30,588 bases of DNA, taken from positions 1-30,588 of the forward strand of contig NW_014039952.1 of assembly GCF_001186125.1 (NCBI RefSeq), read 5' to 3'. How positions within the stretch are numbered: position 1 is the stretch's first letter; every line of letters starts with the position of its first letter. The notes beneath the pieces are model-generated. The model was not told the DNA's origin. It made no database searches and was given only the letters and a program-made list of their open reading frames with translations. Position numbers and translations under genes: made by a program. Below, one piece after another: positions 22,935-30,588 of the stretch. This DNA comes from Sphaeroforma arctica JP610. Lineage: Eukaryota > Opisthokonta > Ichthyosporea > Ichthyophonida.

Positions 22935-25508
22935 CGTCAAGATGCACCACATGGCATAGCTCACGCATGACCACGACTACGACCAACCTATCGACAACTA
23001 CCCATCGAACTCAAGTGAAGCAGCACAGTAGACAAGACATATGCACTCAGCATGTGCGAGACGCAGTAATAACCCATCCACCACAGAATGTCCCATTCAC
23101 CTGCCAAACTCACTTACCCGCCACCCTTGCGGTTCTTATTGCCAGGCTTTGCTGCCTGTAAGTGGGGCGTATACATAGGCCGTGAGAAGTAAACGCGTAC
23201 GGATTTGCGTACTGAAGCAATACCGTAGGATGCATATTCACTACGATCACACAACTCTGGTGTGCAGCCTGGAAGAAGAAAAAGGTGAACGCAGCCCCGA
23301 ACGTATTCACCGTGGCTATCACTGTCACAACTATTGAAATACTTGCACATCCCTTCAGTTTACAATCAAAGGTCTACCCACGTAATCTGACAAATGGATA
23401 ACACCTCCACACACACTATACAGCACACAAACGTGCATAGCCCAATACTTGCACATCTCTTCAGATTACAATCAAAGGTCTACCCACGTAATCTGACAGA
23501 TGGACAACACCTCCACACACACTACACAGCACACAAACGTACATTGCCCAATATAATCCTACTACGCCACAGATGTCTCACTCCAGAGAACCACCAACCC
23601 TATCCTGCACTTCTGTGCTCCACTCCACTCAGACATACCAACCACCACCGAAGACCCCCCCCCCCACCCCCACGCTAAGTTCACCAAACAATACCATAAA
23701 CTTTCGGTGACTTAAACGCCCAACAGCCGCGTTTAGTCATTTCAGGCGCCACTCACCTCAATGTCGGGCACAGGATTGTACCCAGTCATTGCCAGGACGT
23801 CTTCAGCACTGTACCGTGTCACTGGGAAGGTCCGCCCAGGCACAGAGATAATGGGCGCGGGCTTCCCCTGGCCTATCTTCACACCTCTGTAGGGTTGGGT
23901 GCATAGTATGTAGTTTGGGAAGAAGATATCAGTGTTGTAAAGTAGGTAGGGTTTAGGGTTTAGGGTTTAGATTCTTCACACAGTCCATATGGGATGTCCA
24001 GCCTATCTCGAATTCTGCTATCCACTTTCAGCCTACCGATGTATTTTGGTAGTGCGTAAGTACGTAATCACACGTGCAGGTGCACATAACCAATCTACAA
24101 TGGTCTAGGACACACGTGTCACCATGGCGGTCCGAATAGTGCCCCGTGAACAGAGTAGGTAAGAGAGCAGAGTAGATAAGAGAACCGAGTAGGTGGGCTG
24201 TGTAAGCAGTTGGGCCTTAGCTTTAGCACTACGCACGAGCTCAAAAGGACGCATGAGATGGCGACAACGATACAATGAAGATGTTTAGAATGCACAGACG
24301 CGTGCAGGACAGATCAATGGACTGCGAAGGCTCTCCGATGACTACAGGGAATAAACACTCATCGGCAGAGAGTGGCGTCAGCACAAGGGGACGGGAAGCT
24401 TAGACTGTGTGCATCTGCAGGGGAATATATATATATATACACGCACACGCACACAACGAGGCACTTACTCTTGCAAGTGATGGCTGTTGAAGTAGTCGGC
24501 AAACAGCTTGGCCTGGAGAGTGGCGGACATGAGGATCACGCGCAAATCCGGTCGCTTGGGCAGCAGATCCCTCAGAGCTGTGATGAGATAGTCGCTCTGC
24601 AGATCCCGCTCATGTATTTCGTCTATGACTAAGTGCGTGACGGTCTTACTGGCTGGGTCAGCAAGCATACGCAGGAACACGCCCTGCGCCGCAGGCAAAG
24701 GGTACGGGACAGATCAAATGAGTGGAGTGTGTGTGTGTATGTGTGAGTGTACAGTCAAAGTAGGCATAGGGATGCCTTTGTGAATATGAATAATAACACC
24801 ATACAACAGCTAGTGGGAAAGCAGAGCCCATGACACACCCTGTGGCCGTATGAAGCACACTGCGTACAAATACAGCCATTTCACACTACGTACAAATACA
24901 GCCATTTCACACTACGTACAAATACAGCCATTTCACACTACATAAAAATACAGCCATTTCACACTACAAACAAATGCAGCCATTTTACACTACATACAAA
25001 TACAGCCATTTTACACTACGTGCAAGTATAGGCTGGCAGGGAATCCAGCCCAGACTTCTAGATACATGAGTCTATGGCCACCGTAGGCACCACGGTACCA
25101 CTGCGCTAGTGAATAATCGGCAGTAGAACCCAACCAGCGATTGATACGCTTCTCTATTCTCACAGCCGATATGCCGCACATGTGACCCAATACAATCCCA
25201 TACTAAGGGGCGATTAAGCCAACTGTTCAAAAGAACCTCGCATGCTCTCACAGCTGTCTACAGGGTACTTGACACTAAGCAATGGGCACCGACTCAGTTG
25301 CCGCTCAGCTGTTCACAATACTTACATGCATACATACAAAGATACATATATGCATACTTACATAAATAAATACATACATACATACATACATATAGATATA
25401 TACATACATACATACATACATACATACATACATACATACATACATACATACATACATACATACTTAAATACATATTTACATACATACATACATACATGCA
25501 TACATACA

Positions 25509-25542
<34 letters not shown>

Positions 25543-28500
25543 AATACATGCATACATACATACATACATACATATTTACATAGATATATATATACATACA
25601 TCCATACATACATACATAAATACATACATACATACATACATACACTCGTAACGTGTGGGTTAGCGTGCGTGTCTTACCGTGGTGCAGAAGAGGATGGACC
25701 CATCGACTGTGGGTGGTTTGTTCTCCAGTCTGATTTTGTAGCCTGTGCTAACGCCAAGGCGCTCTGCACGCTCAGCGGCCACACGCTCAGCCAATGAGAT
25801 GGCGGAGATGCGCCTGTGTGCACATCAACGGACATAGTGACATAGAAGCGTGTATCAGTATCATGAATGATATTGACGTCTGCGCTCTTACAACGTCAAC
25901 AACGATCCAAGCCTTATGTGTGCCATGGACAGAAATAATGATTCGATAGAAAATGTGGTGAGCGTTGTATTATTGTACTGTATTTAGGGGTCCAGATCTT
26001 ATGACGGCCATGGAGTAATGTCCACAAGGCCCACATTGATGTATATCCGATGCACACGGTGGCCCCATCACACTGCTCAGCAAACACAGTCATTCTAGTA
26101 CACGTTTACGGATACGTACGTAGTACTAACACACATCCCTTACTATAACTTCTCCACGTCTACGAATACGTGCGTAGCACAAACACCCATCACACCTTGG
26201 CTGTGTTACCACAATCTCGGCCCGTGGACCCAGGTTGCGACTGATCATATCCTCCAACAGATACTGCGGCACTTGGGTCGATTTGCCGCATCCCGTCTCT
26301 CCCTGCAGCACCACCACCTACACAACAATACAGCACAGCATGCGATGAGCATGACCATACACTAAGGAGTACCAAACCCACCAAATCGCAAATACGTGCG
26401 TCTCGAGGCTGTGGGTGTTGATGTATGTGCTACAAAGACATCTCCCACATTGTACCGTGGACTGAGCTCGAGGTACCATTTAATGTTACATAACAAGCAA
26501 GCTCCCTGTACGCGTCGCCTGGAGACGGTCCAACGCACCCGCAGACTGTGTCATGGGACATGAACCATAGGCGTCCATACAATTTTATCCCAAGAGCGCA
26601 CCCTGATCCCCTGATTCAGGACACCCGGGTACATACGCAGAGTATTGCTTCAGTGCAATCGAAGCTAGACGTAGCCCAAAGGAACAAAGACAAAGACTAT
26701 GTACGACAATGCCGGACCATAGACCATAGACACACCTGGTTATTGTTGACGACGTCAAGAATCTCCTCTCGCATTGCGTGGATTGGCAAATTCTGCCTCG
26801 TTTTGATTAGATCGCCCGTCGTGCCCCAACTCCTCTGCAACGGCAGACCATAGTGGTAGTACGTATCCAAGTTCTTCTTGAGCTCGTTGGAACGGTTCAG
26901 TTCAGAGCCTTCCACCGGATGATCATACACTCGTGCGGTGTCCAGCAAGTGCATATCCGGAGAGTGGGCGGGTCTAAGATCCTCAATACGGCTTTTCAGC
27001 AGTCCATATCTCTCAGCATCCTTCAGCTGTGATGGTCGTGAGACAGTTTGGGGTAGTAGAGACGCTTGAATACATGGTACGCTCTAGCAATAGGGATACA
27101 GTCAAGTGTGTAGGGGCAGAAGTCAAATGCTGCGGCTCGACTTGTGGGTCAATTGGTTGTAATGTCGAACGCTGTGGTGGTTGGGTTATGCGCTTTAATC
27201 GGAGAACTGCGCACGCCACACTTCCATACATCCAGTCCACCGACCAATAGCTTTACGGTATATAAATGAAGATCCCACACACGTGTAAACACCCCAAGGC
27301 ACGCACGTCCCACATACTACAGGTGATTGCATGCAAGCTACGCGCTAACAATACCTCGTCTATGGTGTACCTAACAATACCTCGTCTATGGTGTATCTAA
27401 CAATATCTCGTCTATAGTGTATCTAACAATACCTCGTCTATGGTGTATCTAACAATACCTCGTGTATAGTGTATATATGATGATAGCATAAAGGCACAAA
27501 CGCAACACGCGAGTGCCTAACCCCCCCCCTCCCCCCACTCTTCCTTAAAACACGCTAAACAGAAACAGAAGTAGCAGTCTCGACATGTTATGCCAAGTAC
27601 CAGACCGTACTACAGACGTATTTCAATCCGTTTTCGTACTACAAATATTCCAATCAGTATACGTGTTCAAATATTCCGATCGTATGCGTACTACGAATAT
27701 TCAAATACGTATAAGAATTACATATATTGCAAACTGTATACGTACTACAAATATTCCAATATGTATACGTACTTCAAATATTCCAATCGTATGCTCTAAA
27801 TATTCCAATCCGTATACGTACTACACATATTCCAATCCACATAGATACCAGCCGTACCTGGTCCATGACTATATATATATCGTCGATGTGCTTCTGCGTC
27901 AGTGACATTTTCTCGGGCGGCAGGTCGTGTTTTTTCTTGCAGGGCTCTTCGCCTTTGCGATGGTCTCCTGGCAATCGATAGTGCAAAGGCTGCAATGTCT
28001 GACCTGCGCTTGCGCTTGAGCTCTTTTTTATGGGCGGTAGTCCGTTCTGAATCCGTGCCGCGTCTTCCCGTGTATAGGGCTTGTCCGCATGTCCAGAGCG
28101 TAGTATGACATAGTTTAGGTCTCCCGCGATGTCTAGCGCCATGCAGCCCTATATGCAGTTGAGTCAGTATTGGAGAAGATACATATGCTTGGTTAGAATC
28201 CTGCAGCCCGGGAGGGTGGCCCCATACACTCGCGTCAACCAAAAACAAGGTTTGTAGCGACCCACTGACTTAGTGTGTGCTAGTAAGCGCAGGTGGTCAG
28301 CAACCAATTGCACTCGGAACTATCTGGCTGTCAAATAGACTGTGGGGTTACCCATACACTGTGGGGATACCCATACAAAACAATAACTGCTGTTCAACAT
28401 CCGCCGTCTCGGCAATAGCAAACGACCTCACGCACAGACTCTTCAAAGCTGAAATGTTATATGATATCAGAAAGTCAGGGCGGCCGTCCCTATATAAACC

Positions 28501-30418
28501 TTCACCATGCACCAGGCCAATGAAAAGCATCACAGATCACCTACCTGAACAGCAGCCTCTTGCGCAGCTGTTTTTTTGTTATTGTGTACACCCACGATTG
28601 TCTTCTTCTCGATTATACGTTGCAGAGCGACCCTATTGCTCTCGCTCAACTTTGAACTGCAGAGGTGCGAAGTAAGGAAGTGCGGTCTGGTCAGTAAGAC
28701 AATATGAAAAGTATACGCCTCTGACGTGCTATATACGTACCATGACTCACCCGGTGGATTTGTAATTGATAGCTTTATATACGTACCATGACTCACCCAA
28801 TGGATGTGTAATTAAAAGCTTTATATACGTACCATGACTCACCCGGTGGATGTGTAATTTATAGCTTAATCTCTACAACCATGAAACATACCCGATTGAC
28901 GCACATACCTGTCACAACCTACAGTTTTGAGTAGAGACCGGATGACAAAAACGAGCATAATGCACAACTATTCAAAGTACACAACAGACGAGTAGGAGTG
29001 TGTCTCTAGCACAGTGTTCCAGACGAAATAGACTAGCACTGTAACCGAGCCATGGTAGTATCGCCTACCAAATATAGCAATACAACCGCGTCATGGATTT
29101 TACACACTACCAGCATTATGTATTCCAAACCACAAAAAAAAATGAGAGGCATTTCCGCTACATCGAACGGTTGCACAAGCACTCGGTATAGCTACACAAG
29201 TGCATTCACACACGTGCATGCACCCTATCCACACATGGCGTGGGACGTTTGTAATCTCAAGCACATACGTTCCGTCGCGTTGTTCTGCTTGTGATAGAAC
29301 GGTCTCCAATTTTGCGACAAACTCTGGGCTGAGTGCGTATGTCGCCTTCACGAGAATGCCATAGGTATGCCGGCTGTAGTGAATGCAGATGTGGGATAGA
29401 GATGAAGTGAGAAGCCCATTTTAGGGGTTTAGGGGTTTAGGGTTCTAGGGTACTAGTGTTCTAGGGTTTAGGGTTTGCGGCCCGAGCTCTACCCATTTGT
29501 GCTTGAAACTAGATCACAAACTGGAACTGGCACACGGTATTAACCACAGGAGCATCTGATTTGTGAAGAGGGAGTCGGTCTGTGTGTGAAGTGCGCCTGG
29601 CGATTGGAGACCACATCACAGCACCTGAATACATATCAGCCCCAATGGTCCCATAGTCTCCGCATGCGAGGGTCTCCAGCGCCTGCGGGTTGGAAAGTGA
29701 CGGACACACTGGTAACGTTACAATACACTCGAGCGCGTCTCCGCCCTCGCACCCGCACATACAGTTTCTCGTAGGTGATGTCTGATGTTCCGTAGCCCTT
29801 CTTCTGGTAGTTGATGAAGAAGGTGGACTTCGCGGTGTCCTTGAATTCCTTCGTATCTCCTTCGAGATATGAAAGGTTTCCAAGGGCGCTCCCCTTTACA
29901 GCTGGATAATGTGAGTCTGTCATTGCGGACTTGCCGGCGTTTGTCGTTTCCTGTAAACCTTTCGCGTCCTTAGGATTAACCAGCCAGCCTAGCGATTCAT
30001 AGAACCTGCAAGCCGCCAAGGCCGCTTGTGCTGTAGCTTCAGGCTTACTGCGGCCAGAACCCTGGAAACCCTCATCCATGACGTTGCACTGTACGTGGAT
30101 GTGTGAGTGAACTGATTGGTGCACAGATATGTATTACAATCGAAACTGAGGAACAGACTTTAGCAACTACACACATTTCGACGCCGGCAGTGCCTTGGGA
30201 CGGACTACTCCTAAAACGAAGTATGGAAGAATACTCAGTAGGAATTTTTTTCTCCAATAAATGGCATCATCGCAGATGTATTTGCAAAAACATACCCTTT
30301 GAAACTCCTCAGGCAAATTGAGAATAGAGTTTTGATGCCCCCAAGGAATACGTATTCTGCAAATAAATCCATTCGGAGTGTCTCCGGTGAAGTTCGTCTT
30401 GAATTTCGCTATATGACG
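10718..30418 (-). CDS. DEIH-box RNA helicase, DHX9/DHX30/DHX36 clade, with dsRBD-like N-terminus; 5' partial
   Basis: ATP-dependent RNA helicase. Exons in transcript order: 30418-30296, 30088-29763, 29373-29269, 28656-28545, 28148-27858, 27026-26736, 26317-26196, 25813-25678, 24683-24469, 23886-23757, 23155-23118, 22814-22717, 21921-21770, 21496-21368, 20088-19974, 19179-18987, 18323-18189, 17571-17308, 16519-16399, 15305-15179, 14583-14471, 13893-13780, 13667-13594, 12618-12519, 11584-11443, 11208-10718. Total 4257 nt, 1418 residues; every junction keeps phase. Domains: dsRBD-like (1-75), second dsRBD-like segment (to ~230), RecA1 with GETGCGKST (422-430), DEIH (523-526), SAT (555-557); RecA2 with [11 protein letters not shown] (760-770) and QRAGRAGR (808-815); winged-helix/ratchet; OB-fold; Pro/Ser/Gly tail. 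Coding DNA is ~22% of the span. Acceptors of the 13667 and 11208 exons are the least certain. The start codon lies right of the window. The exact orthologue (DHX9, DHX30 or DHX36) cannot be settled by eye. Confidence 0.92.
11795..11985. repeat. ~22-bp AT-rich tandem repeat in helicase intron
   Basis: About eight degenerate copies of GGATGATTATGTTTTA-like units in the intron between exons at 12519 and 11584. Not attached to a splice site. Confidence 0.75.
12283..12520. repeat. Tandem repeat seeded on the CATG|GTAGG splice junction
   Basis: About ten copies of a unit of roughly 18-23 bp (plus strand CTACCATGGTGAATAAACTA and shorter CTACCATGATGACTATAC forms). Read on minus, each starts ATG/GTAGGTATAG, reproducing the last bases of exon 12519-12618 and its donor GTAGGTAAAG. 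Confidence 0.9.
12605..12979. repeat. 96-bp tandem repeat x4 anchored on a 3' splice site
   Basis: Units start at about 12605, 12701, 12797 and 12893. The first unit contains the real acceptor and the first ~14 bases of exon 12519-12618 (minus: CTGTACAG then GGTTTGCGCTGGTGG); the other three carry the near-identical CTGTACAGTGGTTTGTGCTG. The copies are intronic. Confidence 0.92.
13163..13262. repeat. 51-bp direct duplication in helicase intron
   Basis: Two copies starting TAACGTTTATGCC at 13163 and 13214, each with ATCCCGGGTTCT and TATCCCTTCGCGT, in the intron between exons 13594 and 12618. Not next to a splice site. Confidence 0.85.
13372..13593. repeat. ~56-bp minisatellite x4 starting at a helicase donor
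   Basis: Minus-strand units begin GTGACAAGGGATATGTAGGC; copies start at 13593, 13537, 13480 and 13425. The first is the donor of exon 13594-13667 (GTGACAAGCG), so the array starts exactly at intron base +1 and each copy repeats a GTGACA donor. Confidence 0.9.
14263..14506. repeat. Exon-intron junction duplicated four times (36 exonic nt plus donor)
   Basis: The last 36 nt of exon 14471-14583 (14471-14506) recur at 14407-14442 (identical), 14327-14362 (one difference) and 14263-14298 (two differences). On minus each copy ends GGGAAAG and is followed by GTGTGTG. Spacings are 64, 80 and 64 bp. Only the copy at 14471 is in frame with the rest of the exon. Confidence 0.97.
15504..16358. repeat. 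Hexanucleotide satellite (CACAGT/CACAGC)n with a ~292-bp higher-order duplication
   Basis: Long runs of CACAGTCACAGT and CACAGCCACAGC on plus, with an AT insert near 15757-15776. A ~110-bp non-hexamer block (CTTTCTTACAACTCAAGAAA start) occurs at about 15955-16063 and again at 16246-16358. Each block ends in GTACACCTAC (16052-16061, 16344-16353), a copy of the donor of exon 16399-16519 (minus GTAGGTGTAC). The open frames across it on both strands ([12 protein letters not shown]) are composition artefacts. Confidence 0.9.
16646..16663. repeat. Telomere-like TTTAGGG tract in helicase intron
   Basis: TAGGGTTTTAGGGGTTTA on plus, in the intron between exons 17308 and 16519. Confidence 0.6.
16920..17160. 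repeat. Diverged ~130-bp duplication in helicase intron
   Basis: ACTTGTGTATCATTG and the following segment with GACAATTGAGAAGGT...GACATACGACA recur as ACTTGTGTATCATTG ... GACAATTCAGAAGGT...GACATACAACA. The rest of this intron (16520-17307) has no recognised feature. Confidence 0.7.
17577..17671. repeat. Duplication of an acceptor-proximal segment
   Basis: GCGTATTGAGTGATTTGAGT at 17577 lies just upstream (in the transcript) of the acceptor of exon 17308-17571 and recurs with few changes at 17644-17671. The distal copy has lost the AG. Confidence 0.7.
18445..18986. repeat. Long CA-rich tandem array starting at a helicase donor
   Basis: Repeating blocks of ACTAGTCACATACGTTAAGC, ACACACATACGCTATA and ACTAGTTCATACACACTAA run up to the donor of exon 18987-19179. 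On minus that donor reads GTATGTGACTAG and is repeated in each unit as CGTATGTGACTAG. Confidence 0.9.
19559..19688. repeat. ~65-bp direct duplication in helicase intron
   Basis: CCTTATACCTTGTGTTATAG... and CCTTATACCTTATGTAATAG... each followed by GACTGATGAACGCG and the same ACTATATATCTTGCGATGCTT ending; starts about 19550 and 19629. Confidence 0.85.
19690..19973. repeat. ~32-34 bp minisatellite starting at a helicase donor
   Basis: About nine units of GGACATTACCTACAGTACCA plus (CA)n and CAGAGGAT, some shortened. On minus each begins GTAGGTAATGTCC, exactly the donor sequence of exon 19974-20088; the array begins at intron base +1. Confidence 0.93.
20158..20470. repeat. ~95-bp tandem repeat x3 in helicase intron
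   Basis: Three diverged copies with AACAAACCCTATTCACATAC, CGAAGCACAACCCTGT, ACAAAACGAG and GGCTTGTACTTCCTCT, in the intron between exons 21368 and 20088. Confidence 0.8.
20647..20863. repeat. 27-bp minisatellite x8, each unit with an AGGACA-NN-TGTCCT palindrome
   Basis: Eight units of GCTGCACGTACTAGGACAGG plus TGTCCTG. Most keep the inverted repeat AGGACA/TGTCCT with a 2-nt spacer; the last ones are diverged. Confidence 0.93.
20951..21372. repeat. Dispersed copies of the exon 21368-21496 donor junction
   Basis: The junction CTCACCTTTCTTATACCAGG (21364-21383) recurs as CTCACCTTTCTAATGCCAGG at 21234-21253 and, weaker, as CCACCTCTTTGTACCAGGGC at 20951-20970. On minus each gives exon-like sequence followed by GGTGxG. 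Confidence 0.7.
22053..22125. repeat. Telomere-like TTTAGGG tract in helicase intron
   Basis: Degenerate TTTAGGG-type repeats (TTTAGGGTTCAGGGTTTAGG region) in the intron between exons 22717 and 21921; longest of the five tracts. Confidence 0.75.
22453..22745. repeat. 45-bp tandem repeat starting at a helicase donor, with a captured exon fragment
   Basis: On minus, GTATGTTTCTTGATAACG at donor 22716 recurs with donors at 22671, 22626, 22581, 22537 (spacing 44-45 bp) and 22458. The distal copy at 22458 is preceded by sequence matching the end of exon 22717-22814 (plus TGATGCCTTTC followed by TGGGA), so an exon-intron junction was duplicated. Confidence 0.9.
22717..23155 (-). other. Helicase exons 11-12: Gly-rich RecA1-RecA2 linker with a 38-nt microexon
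   Basis: Exon 23118-23155 is only 38 nt ([12 protein letters not shown] plus two bases). Exon 22717-22814 continues with Gly residues, so the junction lies within a run of seven Gly flanked by NKNRK and IKPEKLLMK. Basic, Gly-rich linkers here are usual in the clade but this one is interrupted by two introns. Confidence 0.8.
22858..22936. repeat. (TA)n microsatellite
   Basis: Near-pure AT dinucleotide run with occasional GT, in the 303-bp intron between exons 23118 and 22814. Confidence 0.9.
23338..23550. repeat. 106-bp direct duplication in helicase intron
   Basis: Copies begin AATACTTGCACATC at 23338 and 23444 and share AATCAAAGGTCTACCCACGT and the CACCTCCACACACACTA block, in the intron between exons 23757 and 23155. 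Confidence 0.9.
23947..23970. repeat. Telomere-like (TTTAGGG)3 in helicase intron
   Basis: Three perfect TTTAGGG-phase repeats on plus (TAGGGTTTAGGGTTTAGGGT and on), in the intron between exons 24469 and 23886. The purest of the five tracts. Confidence 0.9.
24857..25030. repeat. 26-bp minisatellite x7 in helicase intron
   Basis: Units of CACACTACGTACAAATACAG plus CCATTT, in the intron between exons 25678 and 24683. Confidence 0.9.
25040..25108 (-). other. tRNA-like / tRNA-derived SINE-like element
   Basis: On minus, TAGCGCAGTGG (25108-25098) is a perfect Pol III A box and GGCTGGATTCC (25050-25040) is a B box with two mismatches to GGTTCGATTCC. The 69-nt span is longer than in a standard tRNA and no clean acceptor stem is visible, so a degenerate tRNA or SINE head is likelier than a working tRNA. 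It sits next to the 26-bp array. Confidence 0.35.
25324..25642. repeat. (CATA)n/(TATG)n microsatellite, ~320 bp
   Basis: Tetranucleotide CATA run with scattered variants, in the intron between exons 25678 and 24683. It ends about 35 bp from the donor at 25677. Open frames through it (YVCM, YIHT) are artefacts. Confidence 0.95.
26101..26195. repeat. Two-copy repeat starting at a helicase donor
   Basis: On minus the donor segment GATGGGTGTTTGTGCTACGC (just after GTGT at 26195) plus ACGTATTCGTAGACGTG is followed about 57 bp on by GATGTGTGTTAGTACTACGT plus ACGTATCCGTAAACGTG. Confidence 0.8.
27345..27475. repeat. 26-bp minisatellite x5 in helicase intron
   Basis: Units of CTAACAATACCTCGTCTATG plus GTGTAT between exons 27858 and 27026. 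Confidence 0.9.
27601..27857. repeat. ~27-bp repeat array starting at a helicase donor
   Basis: On minus, about nine diverged units of GTACGTATACGGATTGGAAT plus ATTTGTA follow the donor of exon 27858-28148 (GTACGGCTGGTAT). The far end reads GTACGGTCTGGTACT, again resembling the donor. Confidence 0.85.
28730..28868. repeat. 46-bp tandem repeat x3 in helicase intron
   Basis: Units of TATATACGTACCATGACTCA plus CCC, a GGTGGAT-like core and GTAATT...AGCTT, between exons 29269 and 28656. Not next to a splice site. Confidence 0.92.
29419..29477. repeat. Telomere-like TTTAGGG tract in helicase intron
   Basis: TTTTAGGGGTTTAGGGGTTT followed by degenerate CTAGGG/TTTAGGG units, between exons 29763 and 29373. 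Confidence 0.75.
29763..30418 (-). other. Helicase exons 1-2 in window: dsRBD-like domain
   Basis: Exon 30296-30418 encodes a beta-strand pair ([20 protein letters not shown]) and exon 29763-30088 continues with [20 protein letters not shown], the basic Gly-x-x-Lys loop and second helix typical of a dsRBD. The arrangement closely resembles the N-terminal dsRBD of DHX30-type helicases. The exon then runs through a charged linker to a segment (FINYQKKG...ITYE) that looks like the start of another dsRBD. The intron between holds nothing remarkable. Confidence 0.75.
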
Positions 30419-30524
30419 CTGTGAAAAACGAGAATCATGACATAAAACAGAGTGAAAAAATACCAACGATAAGAATTGGATGGTTCATACACAATATATG
30501 CAATATACAATACCTGATATACAG

Positions 30525-30588
<64 letters not shown>
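30525..30588. repeat. (TA)n microsatellite at window end
   Basis: Uninterrupted TA dinucleotide run up to the last base, about 110 bp upstream (minus strand) of the first helicase exon seen. The helicase N-terminus must lie beyond it. Confidence 0.95.

Larger units (their letters stand above)
23757..26317 (-). other. Helicase exons 7-10: RecA1 domain
   Basis: Exon 26196-26317 carries motif I ([13 protein letters not shown]) and the start of motif Ia (VVTQPR); exon 25678-25813 continues [12 protein letters not shown] and ends FCTT; exon 24469-24683 has motif [11 protein letters not shown] and motif [10 protein letters not shown]; exon 23757-23886 gives [12 protein letters not shown], the strand following motif III. 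All catalytic residues for ATP binding and hydrolysis are present. Confidence 0.95.
26736..29373 (-). other. Helicase exons 3-6: second dsRBD-like segment and pre-core linker
   Basis: Exons 29269-29373 and 28545-28656 end in [17 protein letters not shown], continuing into [11 protein letters not shown] in the next exon; the NKK-x-AAQ-AA pattern is that of a dsRBD second helix. Exon 27858-28148 adds a Lys/Ser-rich linker and [18 protein letters not shown]. Exon 26736-27026 contains [12 protein letters not shown] and [18 protein letters not shown], the helix that precedes motif I in DExH helicases. Confidence 0.7.

Noticed and set aside
23947-23970. A chromosome end
   Set aside because: Only three repeat units, flanked on both sides by exons of the same gene; an interstitial tract.
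25242-25645. Open frames of YIHT/YVCM repeats
   Set aside because: A tetranucleotide (CATA)n run read in different frames; intronic.

Overview
The window is nuclear DNA of an intron-rich eukaryote. It holds four protein genes, all split by GT-AG introns, and introns packed with tandem repeats. UBE2K with a C-terminal UBA, a p47/NSFL1C-type protein, an AllA/DAL3-type ureidoglycolate lyase and a large DExH helicase fit an opisthokont. The long repetitive introns suggest a unicellular holozoan such as an ichthyosporean. That placement is inference, not something read directly from the sequence. I saw no virus-like element, CRISPR array or bacterial feature.

Layout. (1) 289-2139 (+): UBE2K-type ubiquitin-conjugating enzyme, first exon(s) beyond the left edge. 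(2) 3233-4921 (+): ureidoglycolate lyase, six exons. (3) 5903-8799 (+): p47/NSFL1C-type p97 adaptor, three exons, with UBA, two SHP boxes, SEP and UBX. (4) 10718-30418 (-): one ~20 kb gene for a DEIH-box RNA helicase of the DHX9/DHX30/DHX36 clade. I traced 26 exons whose phases all agree, giving 4257 coding nt (1418 residues); the N-terminus lies beyond the right edge. Genes 3 and 4 converge across a gene-free 1.9 kb.

UBE2K and p47 both act in ubiquitin biology and both carry UBA-type domains; nothing else points to a shared pathway, and no operon-like arrangement is expected here.

The most unusual signal is in the introns. In at least ten introns of three genes a tandem array starts at, or within a few bases of, the 5' splice site, so that each unit carries a copy or near-copy of the donor. 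In several cases the unit has also captured exon sequence. The clearest is the junction at 14471, where 36 exonic nt plus the donor are present four times. One array (12605-12979) is anchored on a 3' splice site instead. The introns therefore contain many decoy splice sites made by local duplication of real exon-intron junctions. Five telomere-like TTTAGGG tracts, all in one orientation, also occur, four of them inside helicase introns.
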